Made by a program: the position numbers and the translations under genes. This document shows, piece by piece, positions 50,479-59,791 of a stretch of DNA of 64,000 bases. How positions within the stretch are numbered: position 1 is the stretch's first letter; each line of letters begins with the position of its first letter. The DNA is from Lysobacteraceae bacterium (lineage in GTDB: Bacteria > Pseudomonadota > Gammaproteobacteria > Xanthomonadales > Rhodanobacteraceae): contig SEHB01000004.1 in NCBI GenBank assembly GCA_004143945.1, forward strand, positions 1-64,000, in the 5' to 3' direction. The notes under the pieces are model-generated. The model was not told the DNA's origin and did not search any database. It saw only the letters and a list, made by a program, of their open reading frames with translations.

Positions 50479-51807
50479 ATGACGCTCACCGACTGGCTCG
50501 ACTATCAGCAGCGCGCGCATCCGCACGCGATCGAACTCGGGCTCGATCGCGTGCGCGAAGTCTGGAGGCGCCTCGGCGCGCCCGCGCCTGCACCGATCGT
50601 GGTCACGGTCGCGGGCACCAATGGCAAGGGATCGACCGTCGCGTTCGTCGAAGCGATGCTCGCGGCTGCAGGTCATCGGGTCGCTGCCTACACCTCGCCG
50701 CACCTGCTTCGCTACAACGAGCGCGTGCGCATCGCGGGCGAGGATGCGAGCGACGCGGCGCTCGTCGACGCGTTCGAACGCATCGACCGAGCGCGCGGCA
50801 CGATCTCGCTGACCTATTTCGAGTGGGGCACGCTCGCGGCGCTGCTGCTGTTCGCCGAATCCTCGCTCGAGGTGGCCGTGCTCGAGGTCGGCCTCGGGGG
50901 TCGCCTCGATGCGGTCAACCTCATCGATGCCGACGTCGCGATCGTCACCACGATCGACCTCGACCACCAGGACTGGCTCGGCCCCGATCGCGACACGATC
51001 GCGCGCGAGAAGGCGGGCATCTTCCGCCGTGGACGCGCCGCGATCATCGGCGATCCGACGGCGCCCGCGGCCCTACTCGAGCAGGCAGAGGCGATCGGCG
51101 CGGTCGCGCGGCTGGCGCAGCGCGACTACGCATTCGCGCGTACCGATCGCGGCTGGCGCTGGCGCGGCTGGCGCGAGGGCGATGCGCCGCCGGCCGCACT
51201 CGAGCTGCGCTTGCCCGCGCTGCCCGCTGCCTGCCAAGTCGACAACGCGGCCGCCGCGATCGCGGCCCTGCATGCGCTGCGCGACCGACTCGGTTGGGAT
51301 GCAGGCGCGATCGCGCGCGGCGTGGTGGGCGCGCGCGTCCCGGCGCGCCTGCAGCGCTTCGAGGGGATCCCCGAGATCGTCGTCGACGTCGCGCACAACC
51401 CGCAGGCGGCGCGCACGCTCGCGCAGTGGCTCGGCGACACGTCCACGCCGGGCCGCACGCTCGCGGTGTTCGGCGCATTGTCGGACAAGGATGTCGCGGG
51501 CGTCGTGGCGGACGTCGCCCCGCGTGTCGATCGCTGGCTGCTCGCGGGACTCGAGCGTGACTCGCCGCGCGGATTGCCTGCCGACGCACTCTCGCGCCGG
51601 CTCGAGGGCATGCTGCCGGCGGCGACCGTCGTTTCCCTGCACGCGGATGTCGATGCGGCGCTGGCCGCGGCCTGCGCCGACGCGAGGCAGGGCGACCGCG
51701 TGCTCGCGTTCGGATCGTTCCTGGTCGCGGCGCCTGCGCTCGGGTTCGCGATGCGTCGCTCGCGTACGGCGCCGTTGGCGCCGATACAGCCTGGCACGCG
51801 CGTATAA
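50479..51807 (+). CDS. folC: Bifunctional dihydrofolate synthase / folylpolyglutamate synthase
   Basis: A 442-residue Mur-ligase-fold enzyme. It adds glutamate to dihydropteroate and to tetrahydrofolates. The P-loop TVAGTNGKGSTVAFVEAML is at residues 42-60. YTSPHLLRYNERVRIAG, EVGLGGRLDAVNLID, DLDHQDWLG and the C-terminal VDVAHNPQAART follow. It begins the conserved folC-SPOR-cvpA-purF order. The ATG has no clear Shine-Dalgarno sequence because the repeat arm abuts it. Confidence 0.96.
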   Translation: MTLTDWLDYQQRAHPHAIELGLDRVREVWRRLGAPAPAPIVVTVAGTNGKGSTVAFVEAMLAAAGHRVAAYTSPHLLRYNERVRIAGEDASDAALVDAFERIDRARGTISLTYFEWGTLAALLLFAESSLEVAVLEVGLGGRLDAVNLIDADVAIVTTIDLDHQDWLGPDRDTIAREKAGIFRRGRAAIIGDPTAPAALLEQAEAIGAVARLAQRDYAFARTDRGWRWRGWREGDAPPAALELRLPALPAACQVDNAAAAIAALHALRDRLGWDAGAIARGVVGARVPARLQRFEGIPEIVVDVAHNPQAARTLAQWLGDTSTPGRTLAVFGALSDKDVAGVVADVAPRVDRWLLAGLERDSPRGLPADALSRRLEGMLPAATVVSLHADVDAALAAACADARQGDRVLAFGSFLVAAPALGFAMRRSRTAPLAPIQPGTRV

Positions 51808-51808
51808 T
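51803..51808 (+). promoter_or_regulatory. Candidate -10 box upstream of the SPOR gene
   Basis: TATAAT at 51803-51808 overlaps the folC stop codon, 27 bases before the next ATG. A TTGGCG at 51775-51780 is too far (22 bases). This may be an internal promoter for the SPOR-cvpA-purF genes. Confidence 0.35.
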
Positions 51809-51835
51809 CGACGCGTTCCCCGACATGGGCTCGCC

Positions 51836-52747
51836 ATGGATTCATCGCTGAAGCAGCGCCTGCTCGGTGCCGCCGTCCTGATCGCGCTGGCCGTGATCTT
51901 CGTGCCGATGTTCCTGTCCGATTCGGCGCCGCGGACCTCGGCGGAGATGGAGACGACCCACCTCGCGATCCCGCCTGCGCCCGATCGCGAATTCCAGCAG
52001 CGCGTGCTGCCGCTGGATCCGGCGCCCGCAGCGCCAACGGCTTCTGCGCCGACCGCGCCCGTCGCTGCGCCCGCGAGCGAACCGCTTGGCGGCGCGCCCG
52101 CAGCGCCCGCAGCGCCTGCGCCAGGCGTGACGCCAGCTCCGGTGGAGACGCCACCCGCGCCCCCGCCTTCCGTGGTCACCGCGCCGCCTGCAGCCACGGC
52201 GTCACCGGCCACCGCCGGCGCTGCAGCGGAAAGCCGATTCTTCGTGCATCTGGGCGTGTACGCCGAGTCCGCGAATGCGAACGAACTGGTCGCATCGCTG
52301 AAGAAAGCGGGACATGCCGCGTTCACCGAACCGACGCGCTACCAGGGCAAGCCGGCCGAACGCGTGCGCGTCGGGCCGTACCCGAGCCGCGCCGCGGCCG
52401 AGGCTGCGCGCCTGCGCATCCGCGCGCTGCAACCGTCGGTGCCGGGCAGCGTCGTGCAACTGGCTGCCGATGCGCCGGGCGATGCGCCGGCGAGTGCATT
52501 GCCGGCGACGCGCGCGGGCGCCTGGGCCGTGCAACTGGGCGCATTGAAGGCCGAGGCCGATGCGAACAAGCTGCGCGACCGCCTGCGCGGCGCCGGATTC
52601 ACCTCGTTCGTCGATCAGGTCGAATCGAACGGGAACACGCTCTGGCGCGTGCGCGTCGGTCCTGAAGTCGACCGCGGCGCCGCCGACAAGCTGCGCGCGA
52701 ACATCCGCGAGCGCATGAAGCTCGACGGCATCGTCGTCACGATGTGA
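51836..52747 (+). CDS. SPOR domain-containing protein (DedD-like)
   Basis: A 303-residue inner-membrane protein. One N-terminal helix (SLKQRLLGAAVLIALAVIFVPMFL) is followed by an Ala/Pro-rich periplasmic linker and two SPOR domains (about 133-205, RFFVHLGVYAESANANELV; about 222-300, AWAVQLGALKAEADANKLRD). SPOR domains bind denuded glycan at the septum. E. coli DedD, which occupies the same genomic position, has one. The doubled domain is the notable difference. Confidence 0.92.
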   Translation: MDSSLKQRLLGAAVLIALAVIFVPMFLSDSAPRTSAEMETTHLAIPPAPDREFQQRVLPLDPAPAAPTASAPTAPVAAPASEPLGGAPAAPAAPAPGVTPAPVETPPAPPPSVVTAPPAATASPATAGAAAESRFFVHLGVYAESANANELVASLKKAGHAAFTEPTRYQGKPAERVRVGPYPSRAAAEAARLRIRALQPSVPGSVVQLAADAPGDAPASALPATRAGAWAVQLGALKAEADANKLRDRLRGAGFTSFVDQVESNGNTLWRVRVGPEVDRGAADKLRANIRERMKLDGIVVTM

Positions 52748-52863
52748 CAGGGAATCGGGAATGGGGAATCGGGAATAGGGGTCAGCGAATCGTCGAGGTT
52801 CGCCTGCGCCCCCACGATGGCAGTCCGATTCCCCCTTGCCCATTCCCCATTCTCCATTCCCTG
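52748..52863 (+). repeat. G-rich intergenic inverted repeat (GGGAATCGGGAAT type), copy 3
   Basis: The 5' arm (52748-52780) reads CAGGGAATCGGGAATGGGGA onward. The 3' arm (52825-52863) is its complement (CCATTCCCCATTCTCCATTC within). The ends mirror exactly (CAGGGAAT/ATTCCCTG), with a loop of about 45 bases. It occupies the whole gap between the SPOR gene and cvpA. Confidence 0.75.
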
Positions 52864-52868
52864 CGCCA

Positions 52869-53432
52869 ATGAACTGGACCGACTACACGATCATCGCGGT
52901 GCTCGCCCTGTCGGTGCTGATGGGGTTGTGGCGTGGTTTCGTGGTCGAGGTACTCGCGCTCGCGGTGTGGGCCTGCGCGTTCTGGCTCGCGTGGCTGCTG
53001 GGCCCGACCCTTGCGGATCGGCTTTCCGGCAGCATATCCACCCCGTCGGCGCGCGTGTTCCTCGCGTATGCGCTGTGTTTCATCGCCGTGCTCGTCGCGG
53101 GCGCGATCGTGACGTTCATCATGCGCAAACTGGTCGAGGGCAGCGGGCTGTCCGGCAGCGATCGCATGCTCGGCATGGTATTCGGGCTCGCGCGCGGGCT
53201 CGCGCTGGTGGTGCTGGTCGTGTTCCTGCTCGGTTTCACGCCATTCGCGCGCGATCCCTGGTGGCGCGAGTCGCGCCTGTTGCCGGGTTTCGAGGACGGT
53301 GCGCGCTGGCTCGGTTCGCGCCTGCCCGAGGAACTCGGGCCCTATCTCGCGCCGGTGGACGAACTCGTTCGCCCCGCGATCCTGCCTGCGCCCGCGCCTC
53401 CCGCGCCGGCGACGGCTCCTCCCAATACCTGA
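52869..53432 (+). CDS. cvpA: CvpA family membrane protein
   Basis: A 187-residue protein with four hydrophobic helices ([78 protein letters not shown]) and a Pro/Ala-rich tail. It belongs to the CvpA family, needed for colicin V export in E. coli and linked to bile resistance elsewhere. It lies 11 bases before purF, as in E. coli. The start MNWTDYTII was preferred over an upstream ATG located in the repeat arm. Confidence 0.92.
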   Translation: MNWTDYTIIAVLALSVLMGLWRGFVVEVLALAVWACAFWLAWLLGPTLADRLSGSISTPSARVFLAYALCFIAVLVAGAIVTFIMRKLVEGSGLSGSDRMLGMVFGLARGLALVVLVVFLLGFTPFARDPWWRESRLLPGFEDGARWLGSRLPEELGPYLAPVDELVRPAILPAPAPPAPATAPPNT

Positions 53433-53443
53433 AGCCAACCATC

Positions 53444-54925
53444 ATGTGCGGAATCATCGGCATCGTCGGTCAGTCGGAAGTCGCTTCGGCGCTCTACGAC
53501 GCGCTCACCGTCCTGCAGCATCGCGGCCAGGATGCGGCGGGCATCGCGACCATCGACGGCGAACGCCGCCTGCGCCTGCACAAGGGGTCGGGACTCGTGC
53601 GCGACGTGTTCGACGAGGGCAGCATGCTCGCGTTGCGCGGCAGCGTCGGCATCGGCCATTGCCGCTATCCGACCGCGGGCTCGGACGGCAGCTCCGAGGC
53701 GCAGCCGCTCTACGTCAACTCGCCTTACGGCATCGCACTCGCGCACAACGGCAACCTGATCAACACCGAGGCGCTGCGTCGCGAGGTGTTCGAGGACGAC
53801 CGCCGCCACGTCAACAGCGAATCCGATTCCGAAGTGCTGCTCAACGTGCTCGCGCACGAACTGCAGATCCAGGACCGCCGCAACCTGACTCCGGACCACC
53901 TGTTCAAGGCGGTCGCGGGCGTGCATGCGCGCTGCGTCGGTGGCTACGCGGTGGTCGCGATGGTGCTCGGCTACGGCGTGCTGGCGTTCCGCGACCCGAA
54001 CGGCATCCGTCCGCTCGTGCTCGGCGAACGCGATGCGGCCGGCGGTCGCGAATACGCGGTCGCGTCCGAATCGGTCGCACTCGACATCCTCGGCTTCCGC
54101 CTGCTGCGCGACATCGCGCCGGGCGAGGCGGTGTTGATGACGCTCGACGGCAAGCTGCATTCGCGCATGTGCGCCGAACCCGCGCGCCACGCTCCGTGCA
54201 TCTTCGAGTACGTGTACCTCGCACGCCCCGATTCGATGATCGAGGACGTGTCGGTGTACAAGGCGCGCCTGCGCATGGGCGAGAAGCTCGGCGAGAAGAT
54301 CCTGCGCGAATTCCCCGACCACGACATCGACGCCGTGATCCCGATTCCCGACACCTCGCGCACTGCGGCGGGGCCGCTCGGCCAGGCACTCGGCGTGCCG
54401 GTGCGCGAGGGCTTCGTCAAGAACCGCTACATCGGCCGCACGTTCATCATGCCGGGGCAGAGCGAGCGCGTGAAATCCGTGCGTCGCAAGCTCAATCCGA
54501 TCGGCCTCGAGTTCCGCAACAAGAACGTGCTGCTCGTGGACGACTCGATCGTGCGCGGCACCACTTCGAAGCAGATCATCCAGATGGCGCGCGAGGCCGG
54601 TGCGAAGAAGGTGTACTTCGCCTCCGCGGCGCCGCCGGTGCGTCATCCGAACATCTACGGCATCGACATGCCGGTCGCGGCCGAACTGGTCGCGCACGGG
54701 CGCACGGTCGACGAGATCGAGCAGATCCTCGGTGCGGACAGGCTCTTCTACCAGGACCTCGACGACCTGGTCTGGGCCGTGCGCGACGGCAACGAGGCGC
54801 TGACCGAGTTCGATACCTCGTGCTTCTCCGGGGAGTACGTCACCGGCGTCGAGCCGACCTACCTCGCCGACCTCGAATTCGCGCGCTCCGACGACGCGCG
54901 CACGCAGCGTCGGCAAACGGGCTGA
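53444..54925 (+). CDS. purF: Amidophosphoribosyltransferase
   Basis: A 493-residue enzyme for the first step of purine synthesis (PRPP plus glutamine to phosphoribosylamine). Cys 2 in [13 protein letters not shown] is the glutaminase nucleophile. [23 protein letters not shown] and LAHNGNLIN line that site. The phosphoribosyltransferase half has [12 protein letters not shown] and the PRPP loop [16 protein letters not shown]. The final 15 residues are poorly conserved. Confidence 0.98.
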   Translation: MCGIIGIVGQSEVASALYDALTVLQHRGQDAAGIATIDGERRLRLHKGSGLVRDVFDEGSMLALRGSVGIGHCRYPTAGSDGSSEAQPLYVNSPYGIALAHNGNLINTEALRREVFEDDRRHVNSESDSEVLLNVLAHELQIQDRRNLTPDHLFKAVAGVHARCVGGYAVVAMVLGYGVLAFRDPNGIRPLVLGERDAAGGREYAVASESVALDILGFRLLRDIAPGEAVLMTLDGKLHSRMCAEPARHAPCIFEYVYLARPDSMIEDVSVYKARLRMGEKLGEKILREFPDHDIDAVIPIPDTSRTAAGPLGQALGVPVREGFVKNRYIGRTFIMPGQSERVKSVRRKLNPIGLEFRNKNVLLVDDSIVRGTTSKQIIQMAREAGAKKVYFASAAPPVRHPNIYGIDMPVAAELVAHGRTVDEIEQILGADRLFYQDLDDLVWAVRDGNEALTEFDTSCFSGEYVTGVEPTYLADLEFARSDDARTQRRQTG

Positions 54926-55102
54926 ACGCCACGACGCGCCCTGCGCGCGTCCGCCGGCATGCACGCGCTGCGTTACCCTTGGAGTAGCGCCCTCGTGATG
55001 CCGCGCCGCCCATGGCACTTCACGGGCTGATCGCGGCTGCGGGGGCGCTTCGAGCCCGCTCGCGGTGCGCAGGGAAGGCGGCGACGACGGAGGGAGGCCG
55101 GC

Positions 55103-56335
55103 ATGCACGGAGCATCCGAATCGCGGCGCCCGCGGCTGTTGCGTGGCGCGCTCTGGATCGCGACGTCTCTCGTCGGATGGCTGCTGCTGCTCGTGCTCGC
55201 GGCGGGTTCCCCGCTGCACGGGCCGCTGCAACCCGAGCGTCGGCTTCGCCACGCGGGCAGCGACTTCACGGTCATCGCAGGCGCGGGCGCCGGCATCGAG
55301 GGCGATCGCCTGCTCAACATCGCGGCGATCGGCAGCGGCCGCATGGGCGTGCAGTCGCTGAAATTCGAGCCGCCGATCGATGCGAGCGCGTTCAGGCTGC
55401 TGCGCTACCGGTGGCAGGCGTTCCCACGCACGCTCGAACTGTCCTTCATGTTCCGGCGCAGCGACGCGCCCGGCGACGTGCAGACGATCACGCTGCCGCC
55501 GGCGGGCAGGTTCCCGGCCTATTTCGACCTCTCCGACGTGCCTGCGTGGGACGGCAGCATCAGCGAGGTCGGGTTCGCCGAATACCCGACTGCCCAGCTC
55601 GTGCCCGACGATGTCGCGATCGAGCCGTTCGCGTTGTCCGAAGTGGAACTGTGGACACCCTCCTGGCGCGGCAGCCTCGGCGCGCTGGCGACCGACTGGC
55701 TCGCCTATCGCCCATGGGCATTGCTGTCGATCAGCGCGCTCGGCCCGGATGCGCCCTGGCCGCACAAGCCGTCGGCCGTGGTCGTGCTCGCCATCGGTCT
55801 CGCGGGCAGCGCGCTGCTCGCGCGCGCATGCTACGGGCGCCGCGGGCGCGGAACGGGTGCGATGCTGTGCCTCGCGCTTGCGATCGCGTGGGTGCTGCTC
55901 GACCTGCGCTGGCTGCGCGAGTTCGAGCAGCGCCATGCACTCACGCAGCAGATCCATGGCGGGCGCAGCTGGGCCGAACGTGCCGCGCTGGTGCCGGATC
56001 GCGAGCTCGCCGCGGCCGCCGATCGCGTGCGCGCGCTGCATGCGAATGTCGCGGCTGCGCCGCGCGTCCTGGTCGCCGCAGACAATCCGTACTCGACGCT
56101 TCGCCTCGCCTACCACCTGCTGCCCTTGAACGCCGCGTCTGCGTCGGGACTCTCGACAGCGCGAAGCGGCGACCGATTCGGCGCAGCGACCTGGCTCGTC
56201 GCCTACGATGCCTCCGCCTGGACGTACGACGACTCACTCGGCGTGCTCTCCGGCCCCGGCATCGCGTTGCCCGCGCAGTCGCTGTTCGAAGACGGACCGC
56301 TGCGCGTGTATGCGGTCGAAGGCGGCGCGCGGTGA
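55103..56335 (+). CDS. Membrane protein with extracytoplasmic domain, module gene A1
   Basis: A 410-residue protein of unknown family. The first helix (LLRGALWIATSLVGWLLLLVLAAG) is followed by a beta-rich extracytoplasmic domain (about 45-205). Two helices lie near 235-290. A C-terminal region carries RVLVAADNPYSTLRLAYHLLPLN. It is clearly paralogous to the gene at 58598-59791 (shared FPRTLELS, PAW.G.I.E.GFA and ALATDW). It is the first gene of a two-gene unit with the GT-C-like gene that overlaps its stop. GGAGGGAGG precedes the ATG. A sugar- or lipid-binding helper is inference. Confidence 0.8.
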   Translation: MHGASESRRPRLLRGALWIATSLVGWLLLLVLAAGSPLHGPLQPERRLRHAGSDFTVIAGAGAGIEGDRLLNIAAIGSGRMGVQSLKFEPPIDASAFRLLRYRWQAFPRTLELSFMFRRSDAPGDVQTITLPPAGRFPAYFDLSDVPAWDGSISEVGFAEYPTAQLVPDDVAIEPFALSEVELWTPSWRGSLGALATDWLAYRPWALLSISALGPDAPWPHKPSAVVVLAIGLAGSALLARACYGRRGRGTGAMLCLALAIAWVLLDLRWLREFEQRHALTQQIHGGRSWAERAALVPDRELAAAADRVRALHANVAAAPRVLVAADNPYSTLRLAYHLLPLNAASASGLSTARSGDRFGAATWLVAYDASAWTYDDSLGVLSGPGIALPAQSLFEDGPLRVYAVEGGAR

Positions 56336-57750
56336 GCGTGGCCTACGCCTGCGCGTGGCTGGCGCCGTTGCTGCTCGGTTCCGCGCTGATCGCGCTGGTC
56401 GCGGGCAGGCCACGCGGGGCGGGCTGGCTCGCGTTGCTCGGTGGCGGCTACGTGCTCGGCACGCTGCTGTGCGCGCTGGCGATCGACCTGCTCGGTGCGA
56501 TCGACATCGCGACGATCCGCTCGCGCCTGCTGCCGGCCATGCTGGCGTGCGGGGGCGCGCTCGCGGCGGCTGCGTTCGCGCGGCCGCACGCGACGAGGGC
56601 GTCGTGCGCGCCGGGCACGCGCCTGCATCCGTGGGCCTGGGGCCTCGTCGCGTTGCTCTGCGCGCATGCGTGGCTGATCGCCGGCGAAGTGATGCTGCGT
56701 CCACCGTACCCCTGGGATGCGTGGGCGATCTGGCTGCTGAAGCCGAAAGCCTGGATGCTCGACGGGCGCATCGGCCCGTTCGTCGATTTCACGCGCTGGC
56801 TCGGTGATCCGGGCAGCGGCCTGCGCACGGCCGATGCGTGGGCCTATCCCGAGGCGATCGCGCATCTGGCGGTGTGGTTCGCGGCCGCCTGGGGCAGCTG
56901 GAACGCGATCGCGGTCAACGTCGCGTGGTTCGCCTTGTGGCTCGCGTTGCTGGCCGCCTGCCACGGCCACCTGCGCATGCTCGGACTCGACCGTACGCGC
57001 GCGCTGGTGGCGACCTACGCGCTCGGATCGTTGCCGCTCGTCGACGTGCACGTCGCACTCGCGGGCTACGCCGACCTCTGGGTCGCCGCGGTGCTCGCAT
57101 TCGCGTGCCTGCACTGGCTGCACTGGCTCGAACGTGGACGTCGCGGCGATCTCGCGCTCGCGCTCGCGTTCGCGTGCCTGCTGCCCGCGCTCAAGCTCGA
57201 AGGCTGGGCCTGGTTGATGATCCTCGCGGGCACGATGGTCTACGGCGGCATGCCGGCACGCCTGCGCCGCGTCGCACTCGTGCTCGCGCCGTTCATCGGC
57301 GTCGGCATCGCGGTCGCGAGCCTGCTGCGCTGGCCGCCGTTCGGCTGGCTGTTCGGCCGGCTCGGGCTCGGCGTCGATGCGGCGACGCAACTGGAGCATG
57401 CGCCCGCCGTGATCGCGGCCACGGCGAACGGCATGTTCGCGCAGTACAACTGGCATCTGTTCTGGTTCGCGGTCGCGCTCACGCTCGCCTTGCGCTGGCG
57501 GGTCCTGCTGCACGCGCCGACGCTGCGCCTCTTCGGCCTGTTCCTGCTGCTCGGCTGCGGGTTCCTGTTCATGTTGTTCGTGCTGACGCCGGCGGGGCGA
57601 TGGGCCGAGAGCTACACGGTGGTCAACCGGCTCGGCCTGCAGGTGGTGCCCGCGATGCTCGCGTTCAGCGCGCTGCTGTGGCGATCCCGCGCCGCGTGCG
57701 CACCGATCGCCGGGCCTCGGCACACTGCACGCGCGCCATCCCTGCAATAA
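56332..57750 (+). CDS. Polytopic GT-C-like glycosyltransferase, module gene B1
   Basis: A 472-residue protein with about eleven hydrophobic segments. The first large outside loop holds RPPYPWDAWAIWLLKPKAWM, with the acidic residue expected of GT-C enzymes that use polyprenyl-phosphate sugars. Further blocks are AYPEAIAHLAVWF, DVHVALAGYADLWVAAVL and ALKLEGWAWL. It starts at a GTG overlapping the stop of gene A1 (GTGA), so the two are translationally coupled. It is closely paralogous to 59781-61232. No known sub-family was recognised, and the donor and acceptor are unknown. Confidence 0.8.
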   Translation: MSVAYACAWLAPLLLGSALIALVAGRPRGAGWLALLGGGYVLGTLLCALAIDLLGAIDIATIRSRLLPAMLACGGALAAAAFARPHATRASCAPGTRLHPWAWGLVALLCAHAWLIAGEVMLRPPYPWDAWAIWLLKPKAWMLDGRIGPFVDFTRWLGDPGSGLRTADAWAYPEAIAHLAVWFAAAWGSWNAIAVNVAWFALWLALLAACHGHLRMLGLDRTRALVATYALGSLPLVDVHVALAGYADLWVAAVLAFACLHWLHWLERGRRGDLALALAFACLLPALKLEGWAWLMILAGTMVYGGMPARLRRVALVLAPFIGVGIAVASLLRWPPFGWLFGRLGLGVDAATQLEHAPAVIAATANGMFAQYNWHLFWFAVALTLALRWRVLLHAPTLRLFGLFLLLGCGFLFMLFVLTPAGRWAESYTVVNRLGLQVVPAMLAFSALLWRSRAACAPIAGPRHTARAPSLQ

Positions 57751-57776
57751 TCGCACTCCCCCTGGATCGATCCGCG

Positions 57777-58601
57777 ATGTCCGACGAACCTTCCTTCCCG
57801 CTGCATGCGCTCGCACGCCGCTGCCTGGATTGCACCGACGTCGCCGGCAAGCTCGCGTCGACCGCGGAGGCGGCGCGCCGCTTCGCGGCGGGCGAACTTG
57901 CGGCCGACATCGGCGAAGCGCCGCGCACGGAGCTCGGTGGCCTGCAACCCGGGCGCCCGTTGCGCCCCGCGCTGGTGGCGGCGCGCGCGCTCGCACAGCG
58001 CGGTCTCGGGTCGCCCGAGGGGCGCGCAGCGCTGGTGCACGCGGTCGCGCACATCGAGTTCAACGCGATCAACCTCGCGTGGGATGCGGTGTGGCGTTTC
58101 CGCGGCATGCCAGCCGCCTTCTACGCCGACTGGGTCGGCGTGGCCGCCGACGAGGCGCGCCATTTCGCGATGCTGTCGGCGCGCCTCGCCGAGCTCGGAC
58201 ATGCGTACGGAGACTTCGACGCGCACGACGGGCTCTGGGACATGGCGGTGCGCACGGCGGACGCCTGCCTCGCGCGCATGGCGCTGGTGCCGCGCGTGCT
58301 GGAGGCGCGCGGGCTCGACGTCACGCCCGGCATGATCACGCGCCTGCGCAGCGTCGGTGACGACGCGACCGCATGCATCCTCGAAGTGATCCTCGCAGAG
58401 GAGGTCGCGCACGTCGCTGCCGGCTCGCGCTGGTTCTCGTGGTGTTGCGAGCGCGAAGGGCTCGCACCCGAATCCGAGTTCCGCCGCCTGATCGACCTGC
58501 ACATGCGCGGCAGCCTGCGTGGTCCGTTCAATCGCGACGCGCGCCTGCGCGCGGGATTCAGCGTGGCGGAACTGCGCAGCCTGGATGAAATCGCGGCATG
58601 A
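57777..58601 (+). CDS. DUF455 family ferritin-like protein
   Basis: A 274-residue helical protein. The diiron-type pattern is visible: HIEFNAINLAWDAVWRF (Glu), DEARHFAML (E-x-x-H), then EVILAEEVAHVAAGSRWF (Glu and E-x-x-H). The MiaE/ferritin-like fold suggests an oxygen-using diiron enzyme, but the reaction is unknown. It sits between two copies of a membrane-protein/GT-C pair. Its stop overlaps the next ATG by 4 bases (ATGA), so it is co-translated with the second copy. Confidence 0.88.
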   Translation: MSDEPSFPLHALARRCLDCTDVAGKLASTAEAARRFAAGELAADIGEAPRTELGGLQPGRPLRPALVAARALAQRGLGSPEGRAALVHAVAHIEFNAINLAWDAVWRFRGMPAAFYADWVGVAADEARHFAMLSARLAELGHAYGDFDAHDGLWDMAVRTADACLARMALVPRVLEARGLDVTPGMITRLRSVGDDATACILEVILAEEVAHVAAGSRWFSWCCEREGLAPESEFRRLIDLHMRGSLRGPFNRDARLRAGFSVAELRSLDEIAA

Positions 58602-59791
58602 AGCGCGCCGCCTTCGTCGTCGCACTCGCGACGAGCTGGCTGGTGCTGCTGCTGTGGGCGGCGGGCGTCGACTGGCGCGCGCCGCCGACGCCGCAGTTCG
58701 AACGTTCCTTCCCGGGCAGCCGCTTCCGCGGTGCGTTCGGGCGTGCCGAGGTCGTGGGACAGCGACTGCGCGTGACCGCCGAAGGAGCGGACCATTCGGC
58801 ATTGCAGGTCACGCAGTTGCCGCAGCTCGATGCACGCAGCTTCCCGATCCTGCGCTACCGCTTCGAGGATTTCCCGCGCACGCTCGAGCTTTCGCTCGCA
58901 TTCCGGACGGCCGAGAATCCCGATGACGTGCGCACGGTGTCTCTGCCGTGGCCCGGCAGCGGGACGATGACATTCGACCTCTCGGGCGATCCTGCGTGGA
59001 CGGGCACGATCATCGAACTCGGCTTCGCGCAGTTCGCGACCGGGCAGCTGGTGCCGCCGGAGCAAGGATTCACGCCGTTCGTGCTCGACCGCGCGGAGCT
59101 GTGGTCGCCGTCATGGTGCGGCGATCTCGCGGCGCTCGCGACCGACTGGTTCGGCGCCTGGCCGTGGAGCCAGCGTTCGGTGCATGCACTGGGCCGGGAA
59201 GGGCCGACCGGCGGCGCGCGGTCGCCCGTGCTCGTCGCGGCACTCGCCGTCGCGTTGGCGGCAGCGTGCTCGCTGCTGCTGGGAGGTCGTCGCAGCCGTC
59301 GCGCGCTCGCGGTCCTGCTCGGCGGCGGACTCGTCGCATGGCTCGCGCTGGACCTGCGCTGGGAAGTCGGACTCGTGCACCGGCTGCTAGCCACCCGCGC
59401 GCTGTACGCGGGGCAGGACTGGCCCGAGCGCGCGCGGCGCGTCGGCGACAGCGCGATCCTCGCGGCGGCCGATTCGGTGCGCGAGCTGCTGCGCGATGAG
59501 CCCGCGCAGCGCCGCATCCTCGTCTACGCCGACAGCGGCTATTCGTTGTTGCGCATGGTGTGGCACCTGCAGCCGCTGAATGTCGCGCCGTTCTGGCAGG
59601 CGGCCGAGTTCGGCCGCTCGTTGCCGGAAGACACGCTCGTGGTGTTCTACGCGACCGATGCCTGGCACGCGAATCCGGCGGTGCGACGCCTGCTCGAACA
59701 GGGGGAGCGGATCGCGCCTCCGGGCCGCCTGTTCGTGGATGATTACGAAGCGGCCGATGTGGTCGTCTACAGGTTCCGCCATGCGCGTTGA
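58598..59791 (+). CDS. Membrane protein with extracytoplasmic domain, module gene A2
   Basis: A 397-residue paralogue of 55103-56335. Same order: an N-terminal helix (AFVVALATSWLVLLLWAAG), a beta-rich domain with YRFEDFPRTLELSLAFR and DLSGDPAWTGTIIELGFAQF, ALATDWFGAWPW, two helices, DLRWE, then ILVYADSGYSLLRMVWHLQPLNVAPF and a C-terminal alpha/beta part (ERIAPPGRLFVDDYEAADVVVYRF). The N-terminal 40 residues differ most between the copies. It overlaps the DUF455 stop by 4 bases and the next gene by 11. Confidence 0.8.
   Translation: MKRAAFVVALATSWLVLLLWAAGVDWRAPPTPQFERSFPGSRFRGAFGRAEVVGQRLRVTAEGADHSALQVTQLPQLDARSFPILRYRFEDFPRTLELSLAFRTAENPDDVRTVSLPWPGSGTMTFDLSGDPAWTGTIIELGFAQFATGQLVPPEQGFTPFVLDRAELWSPSWCGDLAALATDWFGAWPWSQRSVHALGREGPTGGARSPVLVAALAVALAAACSLLLGGRRSRRALAVLLGGGLVAWLALDLRWEVGLVHRLLATRALYAGQDWPERARRVGDSAILAAADSVRELLRDEPAQRRILVYADSGYSLLRMVWHLQPLNVAPFWQAAEFGRSLPEDTLVVFYATDAWHANPAVRRLLEQGERIAPPGRLFVDDYEAADVVVYRFRHAR

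Noticed and set aside
49672-54925. Recent horizontal transfer of the rhomboid to purF block
   Set aside because: Base composition and gene order (folC-SPOR-cvpA-purF) look native; only the intergenic repeats are unusual.
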